NCBI GenBank assembly: GCA_024742285.1
Contig: JANSYR010000001.1
Span: 310,001-374,000, forward strand
DNA from: a bacterium
GTDB taxonomy: Bacteria > Myxococcota_A > UBA9160 > UBA4427
Length of the DNA stretch: 64,000 nucleotides
Direction of reading: 5' to 3'
The notes under the pieces are model-generated. The model worked only from the letters and a program-made list of their open reading frames with translations, was not told the origin of the DNA and ran no database searches. Both the position numbers and the translations under genes were made by a program. Positions 46,632 through 55,298 of this stretch are shown in pieces (the stretch's first letter is position 1; each line of letters begins with the position of its first letter).

Positions 46632-47177
46632 ATGATCGAGCTCGTCGACCCCCGCGGCGCCATGCCGGAACGTTCGAAGTCGCTCGCGCGCCGAGTCGGC
46701 TCGCCCGAGGCGCTGCGCCGAGTCGGCTTCCTCAGCAATGAGCCCGAGCACATGACCGGCCCGCACTTCCCGGGCTATACCCGCGTCCTCGAGCGGGCGC
46801 TCCGCGAACGGCTCGGCATCCGCGACTTCCACCTCGAGATCAAGCCGGTCCTGTCCCGGCCCGCCGAGGCGGAGATGATCGAGCGCTTCAGCGGCTTCGA
46901 CGGGGTGATCAACGGCCTCGCCAAATGAGGCTCCTGCACGTCGGGCAGTCTGCTCGACGCGGTCCACCTGGAGAGGCAGGGCACCCCCACCCTGACCTTC
47001 GTGACGGAGCCCTTCGCCCACGCGGCGCGTACCCACGCGAAGATGCACGGCCTCCCCGACCTGCCGCTGATCGTCGTGCCGTCGGACTACCTCGATCGAT
47101 CGGATGAGGCGGTCGCGGAGAAGCTCGCGCCGCTGATCGACGAAGTAGTGGCTTCTCTGTCGCAGGACCCCGCCTAG
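46632..47177 (+). CDS. UGSC-family selenoprotein (in-frame UGA at codon 99)
   Basis: ATG 46632, seven bases after AGGAGG, opens a frame that meets TGA at 46926 and then continues with no further stop to TAG at 47175. Read through, codons 95-105 give G-L-A-K-U-G-S-C-T-S-G, placing selenocysteine exactly at the U of the UGSC motif known in this (seleno)protein family. Downstream codons stay typical (LDAVHLERQGTPTLTFVTEP and LPLIVVPSDYLD). A bacterial SECIS hairpin follows the UGA. The 181-residue product is probably a redox or thiol enzyme with Sec99 and Cys102; substrate unknown. It requires SelA/B/C/D elsewhere in the genome. Confidence 0.93.
46926..46958 (+). promoter_or_regulatory. Sec UGA codon with bacterial SECIS hairpin
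   Basis: After the UGA (46926-46928) come 11 bases, then the stem GTCGGGC (46940-46946) pairing with GCTCGAC (46952-46958; one G-U pair) around the loop AGTCT. The loop G-U falls at positions 23-24 counted from the U of UGA, the same as in E. coli fdhF (loop AGGUCU on a GC-closed stem). SelB recognises this loop. Confidence 0.9.
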
Positions 47178-47199
47178 CGCCGCGACCGGGTGAACGACT

Positions 47200-48123
47200 T
47201 CAGAGCCGCGCACGCCCCGCCGCGAGCCAGTCCGTCTCGGACCAGACGTCGTGGTTCTCACCCCAGAGAACGCATCCCGCGCCATCCCAGCGCACGAGGT
47301 TCAAAACGGCGTAGACGCCATTCCCGGCATTCGACGCCATGGTGTTCACGCACGTCCCCGTGACCTCGAGCCGCCGCCCCGCCGCGTCTTCCGCTTCGAG
47401 CCGGGCGGCCACGGGCATCCCGTCGCGAAGCGTGGTCTCGCGAACGCCGTCGACGAGCGCGGCCTCCACACCGTCTCGGAGCAGATAGCCGTGGGTGACG
47501 GCTTCCCGTCCGTCGTCGTCGGGCCGGATGTAGGCGAAGAACGCGTGCCCCTCGCCGGTCGCGTAGGCGTTGCCGAGGCGCAGCCGCTCGGGCATGTGGC
47601 GCGGTCCCCAGGACCGGTCCCGGATGGTGTGGCTGTCGACCTCGACGTCCCGTCCGTGGAGCGACAGACGGCCAGTGGCCCGCCCGGATTGCTCGAAGTG
47701 CCCCGCGAACATGCCCGGCGACGCCTCTGGCGGAACGGGGTTCGGCGGCATCATCGCTTCGAAGGTGAGATCGAGGGACGAGTGCGGCCCTTCGTGGCGG
47801 AGCGCATAGCGCGTGAGCGGCGACAGGCATTCGATCTGGAGCCGGCCCTCGACGTCCAGTCGAAGCAGATCCGGTTCGCCGTCGAGCGAGACCGTCATCC
47901 GGTCTCCGAAGAGCCCCTGCGAGTCCCCCGTCCAGCCCGCGACCGTCGCCTCGAGCTCTCCCAGGTTCGGACTGACGCGAACACGAACCGACGCCGAGAG
48001 CGACTCCTCGGGGAGGAAGAACGGAAACCACATCGTCTCGATCCAGGACGGATCATCGGACGCCGGCCGATGAAAGGCATCGTCCGTCGCCGTCACGACC
48101 AGCGCGGGATCCCGACCGATCAT
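47200..48123 (-). CDS. AttH/CrtC lipocalin-like protein (DUF7064/7065 type)
   Basis: The 307-residue beta-rich protein has the segments FHRPASDDPSWIETMWFPFF, HFEQSGRATGRLSLHGRDVEVD and DRSWGPRHMPERLRLG, typical of hydroxyneurosporene-synthase-like double lipocalins often found beside phosphotransferase genes. No enzyme motif is certain. Its ATG overlaps the phosphotransferase stop (ATGA, 48120-48123), so it is the last gene of a coupled three-gene operon starting at 49711. Confidence 0.78.
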   Translation of the reverse strand: MIGRDPALVVTATDDAFHRPASDDPSWIETMWFPFFLPEESLSASVRVRVSPNLGELEATVAGWTGDSQGLFGDRMTVSLDGEPDLLRLDVEGRLQIECLSPLTRYALRHEGPHSSLDLTFEAMMPPNPVPPEASPGMFAGHFEQSGRATGRLSLHGRDVEVDSHTIRDRSWGPRHMPERLRLGNAYATGEGHAFFAYIRPDDDGREAVTHGYLLRDGVEAALVDGVRETTLRDGMPVAARLEAEDAAGRRLEVTGTCVNTMASNAGNGVYAVLNLVRWDGAGCVLWGENHDVWSETDWLAAGRARL

Positions 48124-49349
48124 CGCGTCACCAGCGGCTGGGGCAGACGCCCGAAGAGAGGGCCGAGGAGCGCCTTCCGCGTCTCGGCGAGTCGATGCAT
48201 CCGCTTCGCGTAGAAGCGCGCCAGATCGGCGACGCGCTCGTCCGGAAGGGGCTCACCCGAACCCGACACCCCGCGGAGCACCGCGTCGATCGCCGGCGCG
48301 TCCTGGAACGACTCGGGATCACGTCCCAGGAGCGCGGCGATCGCCTCGCGCTCCTCCGCGAGCCCATCCTCCGCGGAAGACGGCGGCGCGGGTCGTGCGA
48401 TCCCGAGGTTGTCGCAGAGGACGAGCGCCGCCGCGCGGACCAGCAGCGTCTGGTACATGGTCATCTCCTCCACGTCGGTGGCCGCCGTCGGATGCGCCAG
48501 TCCGAGCCCGATCATCAAGCTGTTCCGAACGAGGACCAGCGCGCGGTAGTAGTGGACCCGCGCGAGGTCGACGGGACGTCCCGAGGCCTTCGCGTACTCC
48601 TCGAAGCGAAGCGTGAGGTCTCCGATCGGCGTCGCCATGTCGCGAATCGCGACCGCCGCCAGGTCCTCCATCGGATCACCGAAATGCGCGACCTCCCAGT
48701 CGACGATCCCGGTCACCCGCCCCTTCTCGTAGAGGAAGTTGCCCGGTCCCATGTCGCTGTGGACGAGGGAATAGCGATCGACAGAGGTCGGCACGTTCGC
48801 CCCGAGCCAATCGAGCGCGAACGAATAGAAGGGGTCGGCGGTCTCCCCGAGCGCCGCCGCGGCCCCTCGCGCCTGCGCGATCGTCCCCCGCGCGCAGTCT
48901 TCGGGTGCGGCCGGGAGCGTGAGGTGCGGGATGTCGAGCGTGTTCGGATCGAGACCGTGGAGCTTCGCCGTGAGGGCCATCAGATCCGCGGCGGCTTCTT
49001 CTTGAAGCGCCTTCGGCTGGTCCGGCGCGGGAAAATCCGATCGGCCGGGAAGCCGCGAGAGCAGGATCGCCGCGTGCGCGTCGTTCGTAGCGACCACCTC
49101 GGGAACGGGGACCCCGCTTCCCGCGAGGGCCCTGAGCACGACCGAATCCCGCGCGCTCCCGCCGCCCTCCCGCTTGTCCTGGAGGAGGAAGAGCGGCCGC
49201 GGCGCTCCGTCGACTTCGACGTCGACGTTCCACGCCGATCGGCTCGCACCCTCGTGGTGCGAAACGCTCGCCACCACCGTGCCCGCGGTCACCCGCTCGA
49301 CCCATCCACGCAGGTCGTCCGCCAGCGGGATCGAGTCCGTCGGACTCAC
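48120..49349 (-). CDS. Phosphotransferase (APH/ACAD10-N type)
   Basis: The 409-residue kinase-like protein has the catalytic motif HSDMGPGNFLYE (H-x-D-x-x-x-x-N) and the metal motif GIVDWEVAHFGDP. It is close to the aminoglycoside-phosphotransferase fold that, in ACAD10/11-type systems, phosphorylates hydroxyacyl-CoA before elimination. The start is GTG 49349, which overlaps the EthD gene stop (GTGA), indicating coupled translation. Confidence 0.9.
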   Translation of the reverse strand: MSPTDSIPLADDLRGWVERVTAGTVVASVSHHEGASRSAWNVDVEVDGAPRPLFLLQDKREGGGSARDSVVLRALAGSGVPVPEVVATNDAHAAILLSRLPGRSDFPAPDQPKALQEEAAADLMALTAKLHGLDPNTLDIPHLTLPAAPEDCARGTIAQARGAAAALGETADPFYSFALDWLGANVPTSVDRYSLVHSDMGPGNFLYEKGRVTGIVDWEVAHFGDPMEDLAAVAIRDMATPIGDLTLRFEEYAKASGRPVDLARVHYYRALVLVRNSLMIGLGLAHPTAATDVEEMTMYQTLLVRAAALVLCDNLGIARPAPPSSAEDGLAEEREAIAALLGRDPESFQDAPAIDAVLRGVSGSGEPLPDERVADLARFYAKRMHRLAETRKALLGPLFGRLPQPLVTR

Positions 49350-49711
49350 TCGCCGGACTCGACGACGGGAAAGAGCCGGACGATCCCCTCCGGACCGACG
49401 TCGACTTCCTGATCGACGACGACCGTCGGCGATCCCTCGATGTCCATGAAGCTCTCGAGGTCTGTCCAATGGGCCCGGCCGCGTTCGGTCTCTTCGTAGA
49501 ACTGCGACGTCGCGGCGAGGCTCTCGGCGTCGGGCCAGTGGTTCTCGGCGATTCCCACGTAGGGCGTCGGGCCCTGGATCAGGAGGAGCCGGTTCTTCGT
49601 GATGTAGGGGTGGTCGACCAGATCGAAGTCCCGGGTGTGTTCGGCCCAGCGCTCGAAGAACGCCTCGTCGGTCCAGCCCTCGCGCTTCTTGACGAACGTG
49701 AACGTGATCAT
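49346..49711 (-). CDS. EthD-domain protein
   Basis: The 121-residue protein has the ferredoxin-like EthD layout: MITFTFVKKREGWTDEAFFERWAEHTRD, then LLLIQGPTPYVGIAENHW and FMDIEGSPTVVVDQEV. EthD proteins assist ether or polyketide-ring metabolism. First gene of the operon to 47200. Confidence 0.87.
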   Translation of the reverse strand: MITFTFVKKREGWTDEAFFERWAEHTRDFDLVDHPYITKNRLLLIQGPTPYVGIAENHWPDAESLAATSQFYEETERGRAHWTDLESFMDIEGSPTVVVDQEVDVGPEGIVRLFPVVESGE

Positions 49712-49818
49712 GTCCCACTCCTCGGCTTATGGGCGTCGCTCCGCCCTGGTCATCCTAGACGGGCGGAGACTCGCCTACAATCTCCGCGCGCGTTCGACGC
49801 GCGTCGATCGGGAGAGCC

Positions 49819-50247
49819 ATGCCGGACCGCCGCTACACCCTCGAAGAGATGCAGGATCGCTTCGCCATCATGGACCTCTACGACCGCCAGCTGGCGGCGG
49901 CCGAGGCCTTCGACATGGACGCCTACGACACGACCTTCGCCGCGGATGCCCGCGTCGACCTCTCCGACTTCGGCCAACCGGAGTGCAGCTACGCCGACTA
50001 CCGGGCCTGGCTCCTCGGCCTCCGCGGGACGATGGTCGAGGCCCAGCGAACGACCGGCGGGCTACGCCTCGAGCTCGATGGGGCCAGTGCGCGGACCCGG
50101 GTCCCGGTCGCGTGTCACGTCACGATGCAGATCGACGGAGAGCGACGGCTGACGCATACCGGGATCTTCTACAACGACGCGCTCGAGCGCCGCGACGTCG
50201 GCTGGCGGATCGTCCATCGCGTCGAGGAGCGGGCCTGGACGGGCTGA
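49819..50247 (+). CDS. SnoaL-like (NTF2-fold) protein
   Basis: The 142-residue protein has the NTF2-like pattern RFAIMDLYDRQLAAAEAFDMD with a later FAADARVDLSDFG and a C-terminal RDVGWRIVHRVEERAW. Such proteins act as isomerases, hydrolases or dehydratases on ring substrates. It converges on a PEP-CTERM gene remnant. Confidence 0.87.
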   Translation: MPDRRYTLEEMQDRFAIMDLYDRQLAAAEAFDMDAYDTTFAADARVDLSDFGQPECSYADYRAWLLGLRGTMVEAQRTTGGLRLELDGASARTRVPVACHVTMQIDGERRLTHTGIFYNDALERRDVGWRIVHRVEERAWTG

Positions 50248-50252
50248 TGCCG

Positions 50253-50465
50253 ACCGGCCGACGGGTGCCTCTCTGCGACCGATGACCTCGAGGCCCGCCC
50301 GACAGAGCCAGGAACCCCACGCCCAGCAGGACGACGAAGCCCGGCTCCGGCACGACCGAGAGCCGATAGGTCCCCCGCGCCGTCCGCGCCGACTCGCCCC
50401 GGGTCGCCTCGATCACGTAGCTCCCGGTCTCGCTCGGGACGAAGCCGAGCTCGGTATCCGCCGAC
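50253..50465 (-). pseudogene. Remnant of a PEP-CTERM protein gene (C-terminal part only)
   Basis: The minus strand encodes ADTELGFVPSETGSYVIEAT near the upstream end, then GTYRLSVVPEPGFVVLLGVG and FLALSGGPRGHR. The first part matches the closing strands of pre-peptidase-like beta domains and the second is a PEP-CTERM signal. The frame is stopped by TGA just upstream (near 50477), leaving no start or signal peptide, and the P450 gene occupies the DNA before it. Edges are approximate. Confidence 0.72.
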
Positions 50466-50482
50466 CTGACGCGCGATCACCG

Positions 50483-51697
50483 CTACGCCCCCTGGACGTC
50501 CCACTCGAGCGGAACGGGCGTGGTGATCGTCAGCGTCCCGCCCGACGCGTATCGGATCTCCGCCCCCTCGGCGAGGCGCAGATTGGGGAGACGGGGCAGC
50601 AGCTCCTGGAGCGTGATCGCCAGCTCCGTGCGCGCGAGCGCGTGGCCGCTGCACATGTGGATGCCGGTCCCGAAGGAGAGCGAGTCGGCCTTGAGTCCCG
50701 GGCGATCGAAGTCGACCTCGAAGGGCCGTTCGAACCGGTCGGCGTCGAGCCCCGCGATCGTGGTCGAGAGCAGGACCATGTCGCCTTCGCGCATCGGGAC
50801 GCCGGCGAAGGAGCAGTCCTTCGCGACGATCCGACCCAGATTCGGAGCGCTGAAGCGACGGAGCAGCTCCTCGACGGCGTTCGGGATCTTCGCGGGGTCA
50901 TCGATCAGCTGCTGGCGATGCTCGGGGTGGGTCGCCAGGAAGAGGATCTGGTGGAGCGTCGCGCTCGTGACCGTGTCGAGTCCGGCCAGCATCAGCATCG
51001 TCGCCATGCTCGTGAGCTCCGCCTTGTCGAGTCGCCGCCCATCGATCTCCGCGCGCAGCATGGCCTCGAGGACGTGCGCGTCCCGAGGCGCGTCGCGGTC
51101 GACCCTCTCGGCCTCGATCCAGGCGTCGAGCAGCTGGGCGACCTCGGTCATGCCGCCGAAGACGTCCTCCGGCGTCGTCCCGCGGAAGACGCGCTGGACG
51201 CCGGAGTCGAACTCTCCGCGACGATCCGGCGAGACGCCGAGCATGCTGAGGAAGATCTGGACCGGAAGCGGCTCGGCATACTCCGCGTTGAAGTCGGCGC
51301 GGCCGGTCTCGAAGAAGTCGTCGATCCGATCCCGGGTCATCGCGCGAAACTCGTCGGCGAGGGCGTCGATGATCCGCGGGGCGAACATCTGGCGGGTGAA
51401 GATCTGCTGGTAGGCGCGGTGCTCCGGCGGATCCAGGTTGTTCGGGATCAGTCGGTACGGGCTGTCGATCCGCGGCACGCTCACGCTCTTCGCCGAGAAG
51501 AGGTCCGGACGCATCCACGCCTCTTCGATCCGCGCCGCGCGGGCGAGAACCCAGTGGCCGCCCAGGTCCGGAGACCAGAAGACCTCGGGCAGATCCGCGG
51601 CGCTCGCGAAGAACGTCCACGGATCGGTCGCGATCCGCGGGTCGAGACGGAAGTCGAAGGCGTGGACGAGCTCGTCGGGGACGTGATCCGGGATCAT
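50483..51697 (-). CDS. Cytochrome P450
   Basis: The 404-residue P450 has the I-helix MLMLAGLDTVTSAT, EELLRRFSAPN and the heme loop SFGTGIHMCSGHALARTE with Cys349. The third P450 of the window; its sequence differs clearly from the other two. The cyclase gene lies 13 bp downstream of its start, on the same strand but upstream in transcription. Confidence 0.94.
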   Translation of the reverse strand: MIPDHVPDELVHAFDFRLDPRIATDPWTFFASAADLPEVFWSPDLGGHWVLARAARIEEAWMRPDLFSAKSVSVPRIDSPYRLIPNNLDPPEHRAYQQIFTRQMFAPRIIDALADEFRAMTRDRIDDFFETGRADFNAEYAEPLPVQIFLSMLGVSPDRRGEFDSGVQRVFRGTTPEDVFGGMTEVAQLLDAWIEAERVDRDAPRDAHVLEAMLRAEIDGRRLDKAELTSMATMLMLAGLDTVTSATLHQILFLATHPEHRQQLIDDPAKIPNAVEELLRRFSAPNLGRIVAKDCSFAGVPMREGDMVLLSTTIAGLDADRFERPFEVDFDRPGLKADSLSFGTGIHMCSGHALARTELAITLQELLPRLPNLRLAEGAEIRYASGGTLTITTPVPLEWDVQGA

Positions 51698-51710
51698 GGA
51701 CGGGCGGCCC

Positions 51711-52646
51711 CTACATCACCGCGATCGGATTGACGGGACAACCGGTCGCGCCCGGTACGCGCATCGCCCCGAGCGTGAACAGGAAGGTCCAACGCCCCGC
51801 CGAAGCGCAAGCCTCCGAGAGTTCACCGAGGGCGAGGTTGTCGATCAGCGGAAGACCGAGGCCGGTGATGCCGACCTGATGGATCGGAAAGGGCCATTCC
51901 GGAATCCCGAGTCCCGGAAGCGGATCCGAGATGCCGTCGCTCCCGAGCACCGAGATCTCGCGCTCGCGCAGCCAGGGAAGGCACTCGGCGTGGAGGCCGA
52001 CCATCCCGTCCGCGGGATCGAGGGGCCCGCCCGCGAGGCGCCGGCGCGCGCAACGCCCGCTTGCCACGAGCAGGATGTCCCCCGTCTCGACGACCGCTCC
52101 CTGGCGCTCGAGCGTCTCTTCGACCTCTTCGAGCCGGATCGCTTCGTTGCCATCGATGTACTCCGTCCCGCGCGCATGGGCGAAGTCGACCAGGACGCCG
52201 CGGCCCACGACGCCATCGGCGAAGCTGAGGAGCGTGTTCCGACGCGCGCCATCGCTGCGCACGTCCTCCGCCGGAAACCCGTTGTACATCTTCCCGCGTA
52301 CGAACATGTGGCAGAGCGCGTCGATGTGCGTGACCCCGAGACCGTGCACGTGGGCGCCGACGAAATCCCGCGCGGCCTCGTAGCCGGGGAAGCCGCTCTC
52401 GTCGCGCGCATCTCCCGCTGCCAGCATGTGGTGCTGGGCGGGCACCGGGGTCTCCGGCGACGGCGTGAGCTCGAGATCGTGTGCGAGGCTGATCGAGCGT
52501 CCCTCGCGAACCAATCCGGCGGCGCGCGCCGCGTGCTCCGGACGCAGGTGGTTGAGCGTCCCCCGTTCGTCGTCCTCGCCCCAGCGCCCCCAGTTCGAGA
52601 GCGATTCGAAATACTGGTCGAGCGCTTCCTTGGTCGGCGCGGCCAT
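51711..52646 (-). CDS. Cyclase family (kynurenine-formamidase-like) hydrolase
   Basis: The 311-residue protein carries the metal-binding signature GLGVTHIDALCHMFVRGKMYNG (about 101-122; H-x-D-x-x-x-H) of the cyclase superfamily, along with DILLVASGRCAR and LGSDGISDPLPG. Members hydrolyse amides or cyclise polyketides. It lies just upstream of the P450 on the same strand, forming a likely pair. Confidence 0.88.
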   Translation of the reverse strand: MAAPTKEALDQYFESLSNWGRWGEDDERGTLNHLRPEHAARAAGLVREGRSISLAHDLELTPSPETPVPAQHHMLAAGDARDESGFPGYEAARDFVGAHVHGLGVTHIDALCHMFVRGKMYNGFPAEDVRSDGARRNTLLSFADGVVGRGVLVDFAHARGTEYIDGNEAIRLEEVEETLERQGAVVETGDILLVASGRCARRRLAGGPLDPADGMVGLHAECLPWLREREISVLGSDGISDPLPGLGIPEWPFPIHQVGITGLGLPLIDNLALGELSEACASAGRWTFLFTLGAMRVPGATGCPVNPIAVM

Positions 52647-52684
52647 CGGCTGGTCCTCCTACTGATTCCTCGCGGCCGAAGCCG

Positions 52685-54397
52685 TCAACCATTTCCCGCA
52701 ACGCGACGATTCCGGATCAAGCGCCCGGCATGTCGCCCCGTCGACGCCCCGTCCCGGAAGGCGATCTCGCCCGCGACCACCGTCGTCGCAAAGCCGATCG
52801 CGCCCTGCGAGAGACGCAGACCCCCACCGGGCAGATCGTCGACGAGCCGTGGCACGGCAGGACCCACGGCGGCGGGATCGAACACGTTCAGGTCCGCCAG
52901 CATGCCTTCCCGGAGCAACCCGCGATCCGTGAAGCCCCAGGCCTGCGCCGGCTCGAGGGTCAGCATGCGCACGCCCTCTTCGAGCGTGAAGGCCCCTGCA
53001 TCGCGCACCCAGTGCCCGAGCAGATGGGTCTGGATCGAGGCGTCACAGATCTGGCTCAGATGCGCGCCGGAATCCGAGAACGTCATGACGGTCCGCGGGT
53101 GGCGCAGCACGTCGAGCAACACCTCCTCGTCCTGCGGATAGAGGCTCGGCTGGATGAAGAGCCGCTCGAAGTCGCTCTCGAGCGCGAGGTCGATCATCGC
53201 CTCCGCCGGCGACACCCCCCGCGCCTGGGCGACCTCCCCGACCGTCGGCCACGGCGGCAAGCCGCGATCGTAGACCCGGAGCCGGTCCCAGTCCGGCTTC
53301 CGCGGCATCGCACCGATCCCGCGCCAGCGATCGTAGTCGCCTTCCATGGCCGCCTTTGCGAGGCGCGCCCGGGTCTGCGGATCGCGCAAAGCGCGCTTCT
53401 GCTCTTCGATCGGCTGCTCGCGGAACGGGATCCACTCCGGCAGGACGTCGAAGGGCAGCCGCGTGCGGAACCCGAGCAGGACCGAGATCCCGCGGCAATG
53501 GCTCTGACCGATCATCCGGCCCCCCGCCGCGGCGATCCGGTCGATCCGGTCGAGCATCGCGCGTCCGCCCTCACGGGTCGCGATCAGCCCGGCGGTCACG
53601 GGGACGCCCTGCTCGACCGCGATCCGCCGGACGTGCTCGAAGACGACCTCGCGCTCCTCCGGGTCGGCCGAGAGGAAGCCCTCCGTCCCGCCTTCGAGCA
53701 TCCCGATCCCGAGCTCGCCCATCACGTCGACCAGGGCGTGGAGCTCGTCCCAGCTCGCGATCCGGGACGCGACGGGGCGGTCGTCGGAAGTCTCGTGGTG
53801 CTCGCTGCGGGAGGTCGTGAAGCCGATCGCGCCGGCGACGAGCGCCGCCTTCAGCTGTTCCCGCATGCGCCGGAGATCGTCTTCGTCGGCCTCCTCCTCG
53901 AAGGCCCGTTCGCCCATCGCCCAGGTCCGGAGCGCCGAGTGTCCGATGTTCGCCGCATAGTGGATCGACTTGGGGACGCGGTCGAGGGCCTCGAGGTACT
54001 CGGGAAAAGTCTGCCAGGTCCAGTCGATCCCTTCGGCAAGCGCCGTCGCGTCGATGTCCTCGGCCCGTTCGAGGTTCCGGAGGACGAGGGCGCGCGCGTC
54101 GTCGTGGACCGGCGCGATCGTGAAGCCGCAGTTGCCCATCACGACGCTCGTCACGCCCTGCCAGCACGAGTTTGCGCCGCACGGATCCCAGAAGACCTGG
54201 GCGTCGAAGTGGGTGTGGCCGTCGATGAAGCCCGGCGTGACGGCGAGGCCGTCCGCGTCGATCTCCTCGCGACCCCGCTCCCCGAGGCGACCGATCGCGG
54301 CGATCCGATCGCCCTGGATCCCCACGTCGGCGCGGTAGCCGCCCGTTCCAGAGCCATCGACCACGAGGCCGCCACGAATCACGAGGTCGAAGGCCAC
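52685..54397 (-). CDS. N-acyl-D-amino-acid deacylase-type amidohydrolase
   Basis: The 570-residue protein has the amidohydrolase-3 landmarks: FDLVIRGGLVVDGSGTGGY at the N-terminus, the metal site GFIDGHTHFDAQVFWDP (about 57-73), GNCGFTIAPV and TFSDSGAHLSQICD near 430. I choose GTG 54397, with GGAGGG just upstream, over ATG 54430. Related enzymes in such gene clusters are often misnamed; the true amide or cyclic substrate is unknown. Confidence 0.9.
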   Translation of the reverse strand: MAFDLVIRGGLVVDGSGTGGYRADVGIQGDRIAAIGRLGERGREEIDADGLAVTPGFIDGHTHFDAQVFWDPCGANSCWQGVTSVVMGNCGFTIAPVHDDARALVLRNLERAEDIDATALAEGIDWTWQTFPEYLEALDRVPKSIHYAANIGHSALRTWAMGERAFEEEADEDDLRRMREQLKAALVAGAIGFTTSRSEHHETSDDRPVASRIASWDELHALVDVMGELGIGMLEGGTEGFLSADPEEREVVFEHVRRIAVEQGVPVTAGLIATREGGRAMLDRIDRIAAAGGRMIGQSHCRGISVLLGFRTRLPFDVLPEWIPFREQPIEEQKRALRDPQTRARLAKAAMEGDYDRWRGIGAMPRKPDWDRLRVYDRGLPPWPTVGEVAQARGVSPAEAMIDLALESDFERLFIQPSLYPQDEEVLLDVLRHPRTVMTFSDSGAHLSQICDASIQTHLLGHWVRDAGAFTLEEGVRMLTLEPAQAWGFTDRGLLREGMLADLNVFDPAAVGPAVPRLVDDLPGGGLRLSQGAIGFATTVVAGEIAFRDGASTGRHAGRLIRNRRVAGNG

Positions 54398-54460
54398 CCT
54401 GCCCTCCTGCGTTCGCCGAGAAGCGATCACCGAGCCCGTTCGGCCTCGGCTCGGGACACG

Positions 54461-55240
54461 CTACTGCGCCACGTATCCACCGTCGACAGAGAGCGCCGCC
54501 CCGAGCACGAACGACGATCGCTCCGAGCAGAGCCAGAGCGCGGCTTCCGCGATCTCCTCGGGCTCGGCGATCCGGCCGATCGGATGCAGCGCTTCGAGCT
54601 CCTGCTGGAGCGCCGGCGTCTCGCGCACGACGTCCTCGACCATCGCCGTCCGCGCCGTCCCCGGGCAGATCGAGTTCACGCGGATTCCCTGCGATCCGTA
54701 CTCGAGCGCGGCCGCGCGAGTGAGACCGATCACGCCGTGCTTGCTCGCCACGTACGCCGACTGGCCCGGGAAGCCGATCAGGCCGGCTCCGGACGCGCAA
54801 TTGACGATCGCGCCGCCGCCGGCCGCGAGGATCGCGGGAATCTGATGCTTCATGCAAAGGAAGACCCCCGTCAGCATCACGTCGATCGTCCGCCGCCACT
54901 GCTCCTCGGGCATGTCCGCGACGAAATTCGGGGGCCCCGAGAGCCCGGCGTTGTTGTACGCATAGTCGAGACGCCCGAAGCGCTCGGTCGCCGTGGCGAC
55001 TGCGCGGCCGACCGCCGCGTCGTCGGCGACGTCCGTCTCGACGAACACGGCCTCGGCGCCGGTCTGGCGGATCTCCTCGGCGACCGACGCCCCCGCCTCG
55101 CGATCGATGTCCGCGAGAACGACGCGCGCCCCCCGTGCCGCGAAGAGCCGACTCGCCGCGCGGCCGATCCCGGAGGCCGTGCCCGTGATGAAGGCGACAC
55201 GTCCTTCGAACTCGTCGGTCGTCTCGAACGCCTCGCCCAT
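54461..55240 (-). CDS. Short-chain dehydrogenase/reductase
   Basis: The 259-residue SDR has TGTASGIGRAASRLF, NNAG, SAYVASKHGVIGL (Tyr-Lys pair) and the C-terminal SVDGGYVAQ. Divergent from another SDR, with 58 bp between the starts. Confidence 0.92.
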   Translation of the reverse strand: MGEAFETTDEFEGRVAFITGTASGIGRAASRLFAARGARVVLADIDREAGASVAEEIRQTGAEAVFVETDVADDAAVGRAVATATERFGRLDYAYNNAGLSGPPNFVADMPEEQWRRTIDVMLTGVFLCMKHQIPAILAAGGGAIVNCASGAGLIGFPGQSAYVASKHGVIGLTRAAALEYGSQGIRVNSICPGTARTAMVEDVVRETPALQQELEALHPIGRIAEPEEIAEAALWLCSERSSFVLGAALSVDGGYVAQ

Positions 55241-55298
55241 CCCGATCCTCCTCGTCTGGCCCGAAGCAGGGCCCGAACGGCTGTGCCAACATCCTCGC

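Noticed and set aside
46929..47177. Reading the TGA at 46926 as a true stop and the rest as non-coding or as a frameshifted pseudogene
   Set aside because: The frame continues unbroken with good codons, the residues after TGA complete the UGSC motif, and a SECIS hairpin is at the right distance.
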